Assembly (NCBI GenBank): GCA_905182865.1
Contig: CAJJCY010000002.1
Span: 505,040-569,039, forward strand
DNA from: an uncultured SAR324 cluster bacterium
GTDB lineage: Bacteria > SAR324 > NAC60-12
Direction: 5' to 3'
DNA length: 64,000 bases
Positions 34,232 through 44,109 of this stretch are shown here, piece by piece (position 1 is the stretch's first letter; the number at the start of each line of letters is the position of its first letter). The position numbers and the translations under genes are program-made. Under the pieces are notes generated by a model. It was not told where the DNA came from. It searched no databases and saw nothing but the letters and a program-made list of their open reading frames with translations.

Positions 34232-35422
34232 TCATGAAATTTTTTCGATTTTTGGCAGACAGTAAAACCAAGGGAAAAGGCTGATCAAGAAAAAAAGACC
34301 TGCGACGATCACCAGTGTAAGGGGTAGTCCGTATGGATTCCACAGGTCCATACTTACTCCCCCAGCCATTGGACCGACAAATGCCCCCACACCCCAAAAC
34401 ACTCCAAATGCGGCCATGGCTGTAGCCAGTTCAGCCCCCTTGAACCATTGACCGGCGAGAATCATGGCAACTGTGTATACACCTGCAAAAAGCCCCCACC
34501 ACAGAAAAAGAGTTGTCCATAAAAGGAATGGTACGCCCACAACGAACGGCCAGACTGCTGCACCGGCTAACCCAGCCAGAGCACACGCTACTAATACCTT
34601 CCGTGGATTAAAGTGATCAGCAGCCCAACCTATGGGAAACTGTAGCAATGCGCCACCGGCTGCACCAAAGAACAGCATCAAAGTCGCAGAAGACTCGGAC
34701 ATCCCAATCCTTAATCCGTAGACTGGCATCAGGCTTGTAGTTGCAAGTTCCTTGAAAGCCACCACAAAGCAGGCCAACGCAAGCAGTGGCGCTACGAAAG
34801 CAAAACTAACCACACCGAAGCCTGGATTGTCGCTGGAATTTGGGACATAGCGTCCAGCCCATAGAAGAGGAAATCCAGCCAGAACCATCAAGCCAATACC
34901 GGCAAGAAACGGGAGTGTGCCTTGTGCGCCTGTCATTGAAAGCATCAATGGTCCTAGAGCAAAACTTAACGCCAGAGTGGTATTGTAAAAACCCATGACA
35001 CGTCCGTGGTGTACACGGGGTGTTATTTCTATTATCCAAGTCTCGGTAACAACAAACAGCACCGAACCTACGAGTCCGCCGAGGAACCGTATCGCAAACC
35101 ATGCTATGATCGACTGCGTACTCATGAGAGCGAAAATGAGTAAGATCTCAAAAGCCACACCGCCAAGGAGGAGACTACGTGCTTCCATGTTTCTCATAGA
35201 CCATGGAACAGCAAAAGAGCCGATAATTATTCCCGCTGGAGCCGCCATGGCCAACCCACCGATTAGTGTACTGCTGACACTACGTGCTTCCAGGATCAAC
35301 GACAGTAGCGGCGTAAATAGACTGATCGTGATACCGTAGATGGAAAGGCAACCAATTAATGCAGCCAGGGTCAGTGCACGTTCTCTGGTCCAAACTGGTT
35401 CACTGGTAGATTTGGTCGTCAT
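34232..35422 (-). CDS. MFS transporter
   Basis: A 396-residue major-facilitator protein with 12 predicted TM segments (start after TTKSTSEPVWTRERALTLAALIGCLSIYG). It resembles the YcaD/UMF subgroup: GGLVGSVLFVVTETWI, HHGRVMGFYNTTLALSFALGP, FPIGWAADHFNPRKVLV. Substrate unknown. It lies at the edge of the methylated-amine island but is separated from it by a 1.2-kb gene-poor gap. Confidence 0.9.
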   Translation of the reverse strand: MTTKSTSEPVWTRERALTLAALIGCLSIYGITISLFTPLLSLILEARSVSSTLIGGLAMAAPAGIIIGSFAVPWSMRNMEARSLLLGGVAFEILLIFALMSTQSIIAWFAIRFLGGLVGSVLFVVTETWIIEITPRVHHGRVMGFYNTTLALSFALGPLMLSMTGAQGTLPFLAGIGLMVLAGFPLLWAGRYVPNSSDNPGFGVVSFAFVAPLLALACFVVAFKELATTSLMPVYGLRIGMSESSATLMLFFGAAGGALLQFPIGWAADHFNPRKVLVACALAGLAGAAVWPFVVGVPFLLWTTLFLWWGLFAGVYTVAMILAGQWFKGAELATAMAAFGVFWGVGAFVGPMAGGVSMDLWNPYGLPLTLVIVAGLFFLISLFPWFYCLPKIEKIS

Positions 35423-35869
35423 CGGAAGACTTTATACGGATACTTTTGAAAAAATTTTGTTACCATCATATGGCTTCAAACTCCAGATTTTTGTATGACA
35501 ATGTTGCCCCCTCTTTTGAAAATTTGACTCGCTTTATGATAACTCAGATCTCTTACCATTACACTTCCATATGCTCATTCACGGATTCGAGTCGTTTCAG
35601 AATCCAATCATCATTTTGTATACAGAGGATCAACAAGATTCCTGAACGTTTACTAGTCATTTGGGAGTGGTAGAAGCTTTGGCCTATTGCCTGTCCACTT
35701 GAGTGCAAAGTCAACTTCAACAGAGAATGATTCTGTAAGGCAACCGACATTGGTACAATCCTGCAAAGTAAATTCGACCTACCATTTTATGAGTTTACAC
35801 CAATGATGTTGGTTTAAACTTTCAGGTTGTGATGAAAATAAATATGAAATCATCCAAATGAGTTTACTG

Positions 35870-36345
35870 GTTTTTGAATTCTATCTGCAAATTTTAGGAG
35901 GCAAGGTTGTCAATGATGTTACCGCTCTTCGAGTTGACCCGCAACTGGCAAAAGTGATTGTGAAATATCAAGTTCAGGTGATTTTGATGTTTTCCAAAAA
36001 CAGCACATCACTTACAATCACCTAACAATCAGATTACGAGGATATGCTTGACACCATCAAGAGTTTTTTCAGAGAAAGTCTGCATTTTGCCAAGTCAAAA
36101 GGAGTTCTGAAAAAACAAATTGTGCTTGATCCGGGAAAGTTTTCTTTTCAGTGGTGCTAGAAAATACAGCTTTGTGCTCCTCAGGAGAATTTCAGAACTA
36201 CATGAATTTGATTCGCATTTGCTACCAAGGACTTCCATAAAATAATTTATTGCTGGCGTCTATGGGGGTATCTTAAATTTTGCAGAACGCAACATTACGG
36301 GTGCGGCCGTTTCCAATATAGACCTCTGGCAAGGTTTTTAATTTC
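35870..36345 (+). pseudogene. Dihydropteroate-synthase-like (FolP) remnant
   Basis: The plus strand reads LQILGGKVVNDVTALRVDPQ then LAKVIVKYQVQVILMF, typical of the DHPS second strand (NDVTAL...DP.LA). After a TAA come DYEDMLDTIKSFFRES and KQIVLDPG (DHPS ...ILDPG). A shifted frame gives FSGARKYSFVLLRRISELHEF and, after another stop, AGVYGGILNFAERNITGAAVSNID. Stops and shifts make it a relic. The rest of the 35423-36642 gap shows nothing identifiable. Confidence 0.5.
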
Positions 36346-36642
36346 TTCGCTTTCATTAAGTCGAATAGTGACGTTTCCTGATTTATACAATATAGTCTTT
36401 GAAAATAAACGCAGGCAATTAGTTAAGAAGATTGAACTCGATGAGAACGGTTTGCGGCTAGTCTGACAAGAAGAATTTCTCTTGACAACTGAGAGTAACA
36501 TTATAAAATTATGCCGAGTGGATCGAGAGCTATTTGAAATTTATCTCAGGCAGACTCTGCCTCCTTCAATACACTCCAAGAGAAATTACTCAAAGGGTAG
36601 TCCATTTTAAAAGACTGAAATCTTGATGAAGCGAAATTAAAC

Positions 36643-37834
36643 ATGAATTTACACATTCCAAATTCCGAACTCAAACCACCCCCAAATTGGGATCGTTCTG
36701 GGTTACCATCATGGACATATTTTAACGATGAGTTATTTGAACTGGAAGCTGAAGAACTTTTCCGGAAAAAGCTGGTTGTGGGCTGGCCATATCTCGGAGC
36801 TTGCTGAAACAGGAGATTACCAATGTGTGGAGATGGCTAATGAACGTGCGCTCATTATTCGTGGCGAAGATTGTGTTGTACGGGCCTTTCACAACGTCTG
36901 TAGACATCGTGGTTCACGTGTACTCGACTCAGCAGAGGGCATGTGCAAGAGTGTAATCAGCTGTCCGTTTCACGGCTGGTCCTATAACTTAGATGGTAGC
37001 CTGCGAGGTGCAGCCAAAGCAAGTACTTTCCCGGCACTTGATCGCGAGAAATGGGGACTTAAGCCGCTTGAAATGGAAATTTGGCACGGCTTCGTGTTTG
37101 TGCGCTTCAAGCCAGGACTCCAGCCTTCTGTAGCAAATTTGCTTGATAGGTTTGATGAGGAAATCTCTAGATACCTCCATGTAGACCTTTTACAGACGGC
37201 TCCAATAGAGTGTACTTCTCCGGAGAACATCAACTGGAAGTCTATCAGGGATGTGGATAATGAGGGCTACCATGTACCCCGGGCTCATCCATCCCTGAAT
37301 GATTTATATGGAAATAAATACTATGATGAACCATTCGTAAACGGAGTTTCCCGTTCCTATGCCCCCTTTAATGAAGGGTCTGGAAGGCTCTGGAGTGTAC
37401 GTCATTACAAAAAAATGATTGACAAGTTTACTTCTCCATACAATGAACTTCCAAGGGCATGGCTGTACATAGGTATTTTCCCTAATTTCGTTTTGGGATT
37501 CTATCCCGACTCGGTGATTTTTTATCAGGAAATTCCCTTTTCGGTAAAAGAGACTGTAATCAGGGGTGCCACATATAAGAGAGCAGAAGAGAACAGAACA
37601 ATGCGACTGGCTCGCTATTTATCAGAGCGTATTGATGCGACAGCTATGGCCGAGGACAGGCAGTTGAGCATCATGTGGTATGAAGCCATGAAGTCTTGTG
37701 CTTATGAAGGTGTCATGCTTTCTGATCTAGAGTATGGAGTGCGAACCCACCACGATGCCCTTCGTGAAATCCTCCCTGTGATGTCTCAGGAAATAGAGCC
37801 ACCCAGAGGCATGGTAGCAGAAAGTAACAATTAG
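36643..37834 (+). CDS. Rieske-type ring-hydroxylating/demethylating oxygenase, frameshifted in an A-run
   Basis: Catalytic subunit of a Rieske non-heme iron oxygenase (family of carnitine, glycine-betaine and stachydrine oxygenases). The natural N-terminus starts at ATG 36643 (MNLHIPNSELKPPPNWDRSG) and shifts in the A5 run at 36769-36773 into SWLWAGHISELAETGDY. A shorter frame starts at 36728. [2Fe-2S] ligands: CRHRGSR and CPFHGWSY. Mononuclear iron: DNEGYHVPRAH. It precedes a polyamine/betaine-type ABC transporter by 27 bases, so an imported N-methylated amine is the likely substrate. No reductase subunit lies nearby. Confidence 0.85.
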
Positions 37835-37860
37835 GTACGAAAATTATCCCCAAATGAGGC

Positions 37861-38742
37861 ATGATGGATAGAGTAAAAAATTGGTTTAGCAGTGATTCCA
37901 GCCGCGGACTTACTCTGATTGGGCTACCGTTTGGCTTTTCTTTGCTGTTGCTTGCAGCACCAATGCTCCTGATTTTTTTTCTGGGTTTCTGGACACAGGA
38001 TTATCTCGTTCTTGACCGCAGTTTTAGTCTGGATAATTACATTGAAGCATGGACAGAGCCTATGTATAGGGATCTAATGCTTCGGTCACTTGGAATATCT
38101 GCGGCGGTTACACTGGCAACAGTAATGCTGGCCTACCCGATGGCATATTTTATTTCGTTCCATGGTGGTAACCGAAAGGCACTTTGGTTATTTCTTGTAA
38201 CCATTCCGTTTTGGACAAGCTATCTTTTACGGGTTTTCCTATGGAAGGTAATTCTTGGATACAATGGTGTACTGAACAGTGCATTGGATTGGCTGGGCGT
38301 GATTGAAGAACCGTTGACGTTCATCCTCTACAATGCAAATGCTGTAATTATCACACTAACACATGCATGGGCACCGTTTGCGATTCTGCCGATTTATGTA
38401 GCATTAGAAAAAATAGATCGAAGCTACCTGGAAGCAGCGACAGATCTTGGAGATGGCCCTCTGAAGAGTTTCCTGCGAATAACCCTGCCATTATCAATGA
38501 CAGGAGTAGTAGGGGCGGCACTGATAATATTCATACCTACGATTGGAGACTATGTTACACCAAAACTGGTTGGTGGAAAGGATGGTTTGATGATTGCCAA
38601 TATGATTCAAGTCCAGTTTATGAAGGCCAACAATGCTCCTCTTGGGGCATCACTCGCAGTTTCTGCAATGGGTATTGTTAGTATTATCTCTTTGGTATTT
38701 TTAGCTCTCAATCGACGTTGGCTTAGAAAGCGTGGATCATGA
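37861..38742 (+). CDS. ABC transporter permease (PotB/PotH-like)
   Basis: A 293-residue inner-membrane permease of the spermidine/putrescine type: six TM segments and the EAA loop YLEAATDLGDGPLKSFLRITLP that contacts the ATPase. Starts ATG 37861 (MMDRVKN). It overlaps the next permease gene by 4 bases (ATGA). Operon: Rieske oxygenase, two permeases, ATPase; binding protein on the other strand. Confidence 0.93.
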   Translation: MMDRVKNWFSSDSSRGLTLIGLPFGFSLLLLAAPMLLIFFLGFWTQDYLVLDRSFSLDNYIEAWTEPMYRDLMLRSLGISAAVTLATVMLAYPMAYFISFHGGNRKALWLFLVTIPFWTSYLLRVFLWKVILGYNGVLNSALDWLGVIEEPLTFILYNANAVIITLTHAWAPFAILPIYVALEKIDRSYLEAATDLGDGPLKSFLRITLPLSMTGVVGAALIIFIPTIGDYVTPKLVGGKDGLMIANMIQVQFMKANNAPLGASLAVSAMGIVSIISLVFLALNRRWLRKRGS

Positions 38743-39605
38743 AAAGTAATAAAAACACATTGAAGGTATTTGCTTACTCATACCTGATATTCCTATATGC
38801 TCCAGTATTGTTGCTACCAATTTTTGCGTTCAACGATAGTACCATTATCTCTTTTCCCTTGAATAGTTTTACATTTAAGTGGTTTGCCGGATTAACTCAG
38901 GAAACATATCTTCAAGAATCACTAAAGAACTCTTTATTTGTAGCAATAAGCACTTCCATCCTTAGCACATGTTTAGGGATTCTTGCTTCACGCGCATCAT
39001 CGCGTTATGAATTTTTTGGGAAAAAGAGTATATTATCGTTCCTGATTCTACCACTCTTCCTTCCAGAAATAATTATAGGAGTTGCTTTGCTGGTTGTCCT
39101 AATGCAGCTTGGTTTGCCACTTTCACTTTGGACCGTGATCCTCGGTCACACCTTGGTCTGTACGCCATTTTCTATTGCTATCCTAAACTCTGCATTTGCG
39201 AATATGGATATGAGTCTTGAGGAAGCCTCGCTTGATCTAGGAGAAACAAGATTTGGTACCTTCAAGCGAGTAATTTTTCCAATGGTATCACCAGGCTTGA
39301 TTGCCAGCCTTCTGATAGGTTTTACCATATCACTTGATGAATTCATAATCGCATTCTTTCTGACTGGAACTGAAACTACGCTGCCTGTATATATATGGGG
39401 GCAATTGCGTTTTCCAGCAAAGCTTCCAGGGGTGATGGCTCTTGGTTTTTTAATGTTGTTACTTTCACTAATACTGCTCTTGCTTGTGGAATTCTTCCGG
39501 AGACGTATGAATCGGACAACCGATGATCAAGTTAATGTACAATTTGGTAATTTATTTAAACATGACAAAAAAAGAACCAGAGATTCTAAAAAAAATCATA
39601 GTTGA
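38739..39605 (+). CDS. ABC transporter permease (PotC/PotI-like)
   Basis: A 288-residue second permease with about six TM helices and EAA loop LEEASLDLGETRFGTFKRVIFP. The C-terminal tail is very basic (KHDKKRTRDSKKNHS), and the coding end overlaps A-rich sequence. Pairs with the PotB-like protein to form the channel. Confidence 0.93.
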   Translation: MKSNKNTLKVFAYSYLIFLYAPVLLLPIFAFNDSTIISFPLNSFTFKWFAGLTQETYLQESLKNSLFVAISTSILSTCLGILASRASSRYEFFGKKSILSFLILPLFLPEIIIGVALLVVLMQLGLPLSLWTVILGHTLVCTPFSIAILNSAFANMDMSLEEASLDLGETRFGTFKRVIFPMVSPGLIASLLIGFTISLDEFIIAFFLTGTETTLPVYIWGQLRFPAKLPGVMALGFLMLLLSLILLLLVEFFRRRMNRTTDDQVNVQFGNLFKHDKKRTRDSKKNHS

Positions 39606-39639
39606 ATTTTTTTATATCCACTAGGTAGTTGTTAACATT

Positions 39640-40689
39640 TTGGAAAAGAAATTTCTAAGAGACTTATCCTTAGATTTTCCTAGAGGAGAATTAACATCTC
39701 TATTAGGACCTTCAGGTTGTGGAAAGACCACACTGCTTCGTTTGATTGCTGGTTTTGAACAACCCACAAAAGGAAATATTACTATAGATGGTTTCCAAAT
39801 GGATGGAGTGGAAGCAAACGAGCGCCCCACCAATATGGTCTTTCAGTCCTATGCCATTTTCCCCCACCTCAACGTAGAAGAGAATGTAGGTTATGGACTC
39901 AAACGTCTCAATCTCGGAAAGGATGAAACTGCTCGCAGGGTGGATGAAATGTTGAATCTGGTCGATTTGGATAATTATAACAAAAGGCCGGCTCATGCTC
40001 TCTCTGGTGGTCAGAGGCAGAGAGTAGCGCTGGCTCGTTCCCTCATCATGAAACCGAAGGTATTGTTGCTAGATGAACCACTATCTTCACTTGACAAGAA
40101 TCTCAGGGAACAAATGCAGGTGGAGTTGCGACATTTGCAGCGCAGCGTTGGTATTACATTCATCTTCGTTACTCATGATCAGGAGGAAGCTCTGACCATG
40201 AGTGACCGTACAGCAGTGATGTTCGAGGGGCAAATCGTTCAGATTGCTACTCCACAAGAGATTTACAGTAGACCAAAATCCAAAAGAGTAGCCTCATTCA
40301 TTGGAGTGATGAATTTTATTGAAGGTCAGTTGCTCAAAGACGGTGACCAAAATACAACTGTGGATGCGGGGATCTTGGGAAACGTGAAGGTTAATCCGGA
40401 TCAAATGCCAATTCCACTGAATTCAGGGCCTGTAACCATAGGCATTCGTCCCGAAATGTTGACATTGTTGATTGAGGATCAGGATCGTACTGAGTTTGAA
40501 ATCGGCGGAGTAATTCTTGAAGGTGCATATTTTGGAGACATGACCAATTACACCGTTCAAGTTAAAGGACTTAAGTCTCCCTTGACGATTTCAATGCGAA
40601 ACACAGCTGGTCGGCGCGTACTGGAAGATGGTGAATCTGCTCGCGTGGGTTGGGGGGCAGACTCCCTTGTTATACTGAATAAATCTTAA
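39640..40689 (+). CDS. ABC transporter ATP-binding protein (PotA-like)
   Basis: A 349-residue ATPase: Walker A GPSGCGKTTLLRLIAG, Q-loop VFQSYAIFPHLNVEENVG, signature LSGGQRQRVALARSL, Walker B VLLLDEPLSSLD, H-loop FVTHDQEE, and a C-terminal TOBE region (VTIGIRPEML). TTG at 39640 is the start of the open frame, but the first 15-20 residues normal for PotA are missing. ATG 39562 followed by shifted coding (MTKKEPEIL...) suggests an indel just upstream. Confidence 0.92.
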   Translation: MEKKFLRDLSLDFPRGELTSLLGPSGCGKTTLLRLIAGFEQPTKGNITIDGFQMDGVEANERPTNMVFQSYAIFPHLNVEENVGYGLKRLNLGKDETARRVDEMLNLVDLDNYNKRPAHALSGGQRQRVALARSLIMKPKVLLLDEPLSSLDKNLREQMQVELRHLQRSVGITFIFVTHDQEEALTMSDRTAVMFEGQIVQIATPQEIYSRPKSKRVASFIGVMNFIEGQLLKDGDQNTTVDAGILGNVKVNPDQMPIPLNSGPVTIGIRPEMLTLLIEDQDRTEFEIGGVILEGAYFGDMTNYTVQVKGLKSPLTISMRNTAGRRVLEDGESARVGWGADSLVILNKS

Positions 40690-40761
40690 CCTTGATAAAT
40701 GTAGTAGAATCGCCCCTTAATTCACAGAGGAGACGATTCCACAAACTAGATTTTACTAAAA

Positions 40762-41826
40762 TTAATACCCGGCTTTAATCTTTTCAAAATCCTTGATCAT
40801 TTTTTCTCGTATCTTTGGATCTAGTGGGCTCTGCATTAGAGTGTTCTTGGTATAGGATTCTAGGTCTGCGAAACCATTTTCTGCTCCAATACTATTCATG
40901 ACAGTTTCGTTTGTGTGTCCATATCCCCACTCTGTAAGTAGGTATGTCGCAGCAGAATCGGACAAAAAGGCATCAATGAAGTCATAAGCTTTTTGTTCAC
41001 TTCCAGGTGCATTGGCCAATTTTACGTAACCGCACACCCAGGTTGAAGCACCTTCCTTAGTATCAATCTTCATTTCAACAGGATGCTTTTCTGAAGCCAG
41101 AACTACGGCTACTTCATTCCATGCCCATGAAATAAGAATTTCTCCACTGGCCATTAACTGTCGTAATTCTGCCGGATCCGACCAGTATGTACGGACGTTT
41201 TTATGAACTTTTCGCAGAAAATTAGATGCATCTTCCAGATCTTTCATCGAGGCTGTGTTCCAGTCTTTAATACCATTAGCGAGAAATGCCAATGCGTAGG
41301 CATCATCTAGATTATCAGGCATGGAGATACGATCCTTGAATTTAGGATTGATAAAACTTAGCAATGTCGATGCCTCTGCTTCACTAACCTTGTCTGTTCT
41401 ATAGGTAATTGCAGTTGCGCCCCAGTCAATAGGAATAATCCATTGTTTACCACCATGGTGGAATCCTTCTATGTTGCGGAATTGTGACATAACTTTTGAC
41501 CAGTTCTTTAAACGGGAGGTATCGATAGGTTCAATAATTCCTGCTTTTCGCCATTTCACAGCTGACTGTGAACATGGATGTGCGAGGTCCGCGCGGAATC
41601 CAGTTCGAATCTTTTGAAAAGCCTCCTCTTCATCAGCAAAAAACGAATAATCAGGAGCTTTACCATGTTTCTCCATATATTCACCAAAAAATCCCGGGTC
41701 TTCATATCCTGCCCAGTCAAATATAACGAGATTGTCACTTGCTGCCTGGGCCATGCCGCCAGTCGCTATAAGGCCGAATAAGACCCACGTAATACCCTTA
41801 ATTAAATATTTCATTGTCTCTCTCAT
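40762..41826 (-). CDS. Extracellular solute-binding protein (PotD/PotF-like)
   Basis: A 354-residue periplasmic-binding-protein type 2 fold with signal peptide (residues 1-28, ending MAQA-AS). Relatives bind spermidine, putrescine or other cationic amines: LVIFDWAGYEDPGFFGEY, WIIPIDWGATAITYRTDKV, WAWNEVAVVL. It is encoded convergently with the PotA-like gene, so the transporter is split over two strands, with a weak GAATCG/CGATTC inverted repeat between the stops. Confidence 0.92.
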   Translation of the reverse strand: MRETMKYLIKGITWVLFGLIATGGMAQAASDNLVIFDWAGYEDPGFFGEYMEKHGKAPDYSFFADEEEAFQKIRTGFRADLAHPCSQSAVKWRKAGIIEPIDTSRLKNWSKVMSQFRNIEGFHHGGKQWIIPIDWGATAITYRTDKVSEAEASTLLSFINPKFKDRISMPDNLDDAYALAFLANGIKDWNTASMKDLEDASNFLRKVHKNVRTYWSDPAELRQLMASGEILISWAWNEVAVVLASEKHPVEMKIDTKEGASTWVCGYVKLANAPGSEQKAYDFIDAFLSDSAATYLLTEWGYGHTNETVMNSIGAENGFADLESYTKNTLMQSPLDPKIREKMIKDFEKIKAGY

Positions 41827-42024
41827 GAAATTAAATAAAATACGGAGCTGCCTTCGGCTTCTCCAATGAATGACTAAAACGAGGCCATTATAAGTTCAAT
41901 AAAAAGTATTGTCAATCACATTTCGTTCAAGGTTAAGTTTTCTGGAATTCAACTAGCTTACGTTATGTTTGTAATTAAGAAAAAATTAATAAGTTTGCTG
42001 CCAAATAAATTAAAATACTTTCAT

Positions 42025-44103
42025 TCAGAGCATTACCCTTTCGCGTAGAAACGGAACCTCTCCAGGAGCATCAGCTTCAAATTCACGTGCGGCGAGATGC
42101 CCAGAATGTACAGCTGCGGCTATGATTCCGGGAGCCAGGCAATCTCCAATGCACTGGATCGTTTTGAGACCCGACTTTGCAATTCCTTCAGGATCTGCCC
42201 GCATAGCTCGGTAAAGGTCGTCGTTGGGCAGACGTTCCGTGACCAGCACCAGAGTATCGCAGGCGTGACGGACCCGCCGATCCGTGAACACGCAGGAGAG
42301 TTCAACAGCATCCGGATGAACCGATGCAAGATTGTGATGCGGAGCTAGTTCCACGCCGAGTTCCAGTAATTTTTTCTGAATGTGGCCCTGTTCCATCGTG
42401 TTGTGTGTCCAAGTTGAAATGTCCGGAGCAGGTGTGACGAGACGCACGTCATGGCCGTCTAGCCTTAATTTTTCAGCTAGCACCCCACCCATGTAGTAGT
42501 GTTCATCATCAAAGATTACCACTTTCCCGTGTGCGGAATCACCAAGCATGAGGTCGTCTGCTGTCAGAACAGACACGTGTTCCAATCCGGGGATCGGTTC
42601 GCGGTTTTCCCGTGCGATGCCATCTCGTCTCCAGGTGGCTCCGGTTGCCAGAAAGACATGGGAAAATCCAAATTTGTCATCGGCACTGAATTCAAGAATG
42701 TCTTCCGTGCTGAGAGAGCTGCCTAGGTAAAGGGTCACGTTTTTCAATTTCTCTAGCATGACCACCCGATGATCCCGCACACGGCCCCACTCGGCCAATC
42801 CGGGAAGTTTGCTTTCCCTGCTGACCCGTCCGCCAAGTTCTTCTGACTCTTCTGCGAGAATCACACGGTAGCCTCGTTTACCCAGTGCTAGAGCGCATTC
42901 TAATCCGGCAGGACCTCCTCCCACCACCAGTACTCCATCGTCGCTTTCGCGAGGCTCGATCCTCTCCGGATGCCAGCCTCGACGCCATTCTTCTCCCATC
43001 GTTGGATTTTGAGTACATCGCATTGGTACTGACAGCCAGTCTCCAGCTACGCAGATGTTGCAGCCGATACACTCGCGGATTTCATCAACACGCCCTTCCT
43101 CAATTTTCTTCGGTAGGAACGGGTCGGCAATTGATGGCCGCGCCGCGCCGATCATGTCCATCACTCCGCGTTTAATCAATGAGACCATAGTGTCCGGAGA
43201 AGTGTAGCGTCCCACTCCCACCACGGGTTTGGTTGTAAGTGATTTTACAAAATCGATGTATGGTTCCTGATATCCTTCTTTCTCAAAGCGGGAAGTCGCT
43301 GAATCGTTTTCCCATTCACTGATATTAACGTCCCAAAGGTCAGGGATTTCCGCGAGCATTTCCACAACTTCCCGACCTTCATTTTCTGAGGTAATGCCCT
43401 TGGGGCCTAGAAGTTCATCGACTGCAAAACGCACAGCAACGGCACAACGGTGGCCTACCGCATCCTTTGTGTCTTCAAGTACCTCCCGGAAGAGTCGCAC
43501 CCGATTTTCCAAGCTGCCACCATATTCATCTGTACGATGATTGAAGCGACGGGAAAGGAAGTGCATAAGCAGGGTAAGGCTGTGCCCAGCGTACACATAA
43601 ACGAGGTCGAAATCCGCCTCCTTGGCACGCAACGCAGCCTGACGGTGCCACTTCCTAAAGTCACGGATATCGGCTTTAGTCATAGCCCGTGCTTGTACCG
43701 GAGCATAGGAGTTGACGGAGATTGCACTGGGCGCAATCGGTGGAATCCGGCTATAATTGTTGGCGTTGGAATAGCCGCCATGCACCAACTCGATTCCGGC
43801 CAACGCCCCATGCTCATGTACGGCCTCTGTCATTTTAGCCAGTGCCGGAATGTCTCCATCGTCCCACAACCGCCCCTCTGCTGCAGAGCCGTTGTCAGAG
43901 TTGGCATGGATTTCCACCTCTTCCGTGCAGACCACAGCCCATCCACCTTCGGCCTTGATTCCCCGCATCGCCGCCAACGTATTGGGGCGCATATAGCCCA
44001 TGCCGTTGCAATGTGGAACCTGATAAAAGCGATTCTTCGCGGTTACCGGCCCAATCTGTACAGGTTCAAAAAGAATGTCGTAACGAGGATCACGTTGGTT
44101 CAT
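42025..44103 (-). CDS. TMADH-like FMN/[4Fe-4S]/FAD oxidoreductase, copy 1
   Basis: A 692-residue enzyme of the trimethylamine/dimethylamine dehydrogenase group. An old-yellow-enzyme TIM barrel (1-340; NRFYQVPHCNG has the Cys that carries FMN covalently in TMADH) is followed by a 4Fe-4S motif CIGCNIC...RCTQN and an FAD/NAD(P) domain (VLVVGGGPAGLECALALG). Such enzymes oxidatively demethylate N-methyl amines; stachydrine/N-methylproline and dimethylglycine demethylases are relatives. The TMADH Tyr60 position is Glu here, so the substrate probably differs. Its stop is 6 bases from the aminotransferase start on the same strand. Full length and intact. Confidence 0.92.
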   Translation of the reverse strand: MNQRDPRYDILFEPVQIGPVTAKNRFYQVPHCNGMGYMRPNTLAAMRGIKAEGGWAVVCTEEVEIHANSDNGSAAEGRLWDDGDIPALAKMTEAVHEHGALAGIELVHGGYSNANNYSRIPPIAPSAISVNSYAPVQARAMTKADIRDFRKWHRQAALRAKEADFDLVYVYAGHSLTLLMHFLSRRFNHRTDEYGGSLENRVRLFREVLEDTKDAVGHRCAVAVRFAVDELLGPKGITSENEGREVVEMLAEIPDLWDVNISEWENDSATSRFEKEGYQEPYIDFVKSLTTKPVVGVGRYTSPDTMVSLIKRGVMDMIGAARPSIADPFLPKKIEEGRVDEIRECIGCNICVAGDWLSVPMRCTQNPTMGEEWRRGWHPERIEPRESDDGVLVVGGGPAGLECALALGKRGYRVILAEESEELGGRVSRESKLPGLAEWGRVRDHRVVMLEKLKNVTLYLGSSLSTEDILEFSADDKFGFSHVFLATGATWRRDGIARENREPIPGLEHVSVLTADDLMLGDSAHGKVVIFDDEHYYMGGVLAEKLRLDGHDVRLVTPAPDISTWTHNTMEQGHIQKKLLELGVELAPHHNLASVHPDAVELSCVFTDRRVRHACDTLVLVTERLPNDDLYRAMRADPEGIAKSGLKTIQCIGDCLAPGIIAAAVHSGHLAAREFEADAPGEVPFLRERVML

Positions 44104-44109
44104 CTTGTG

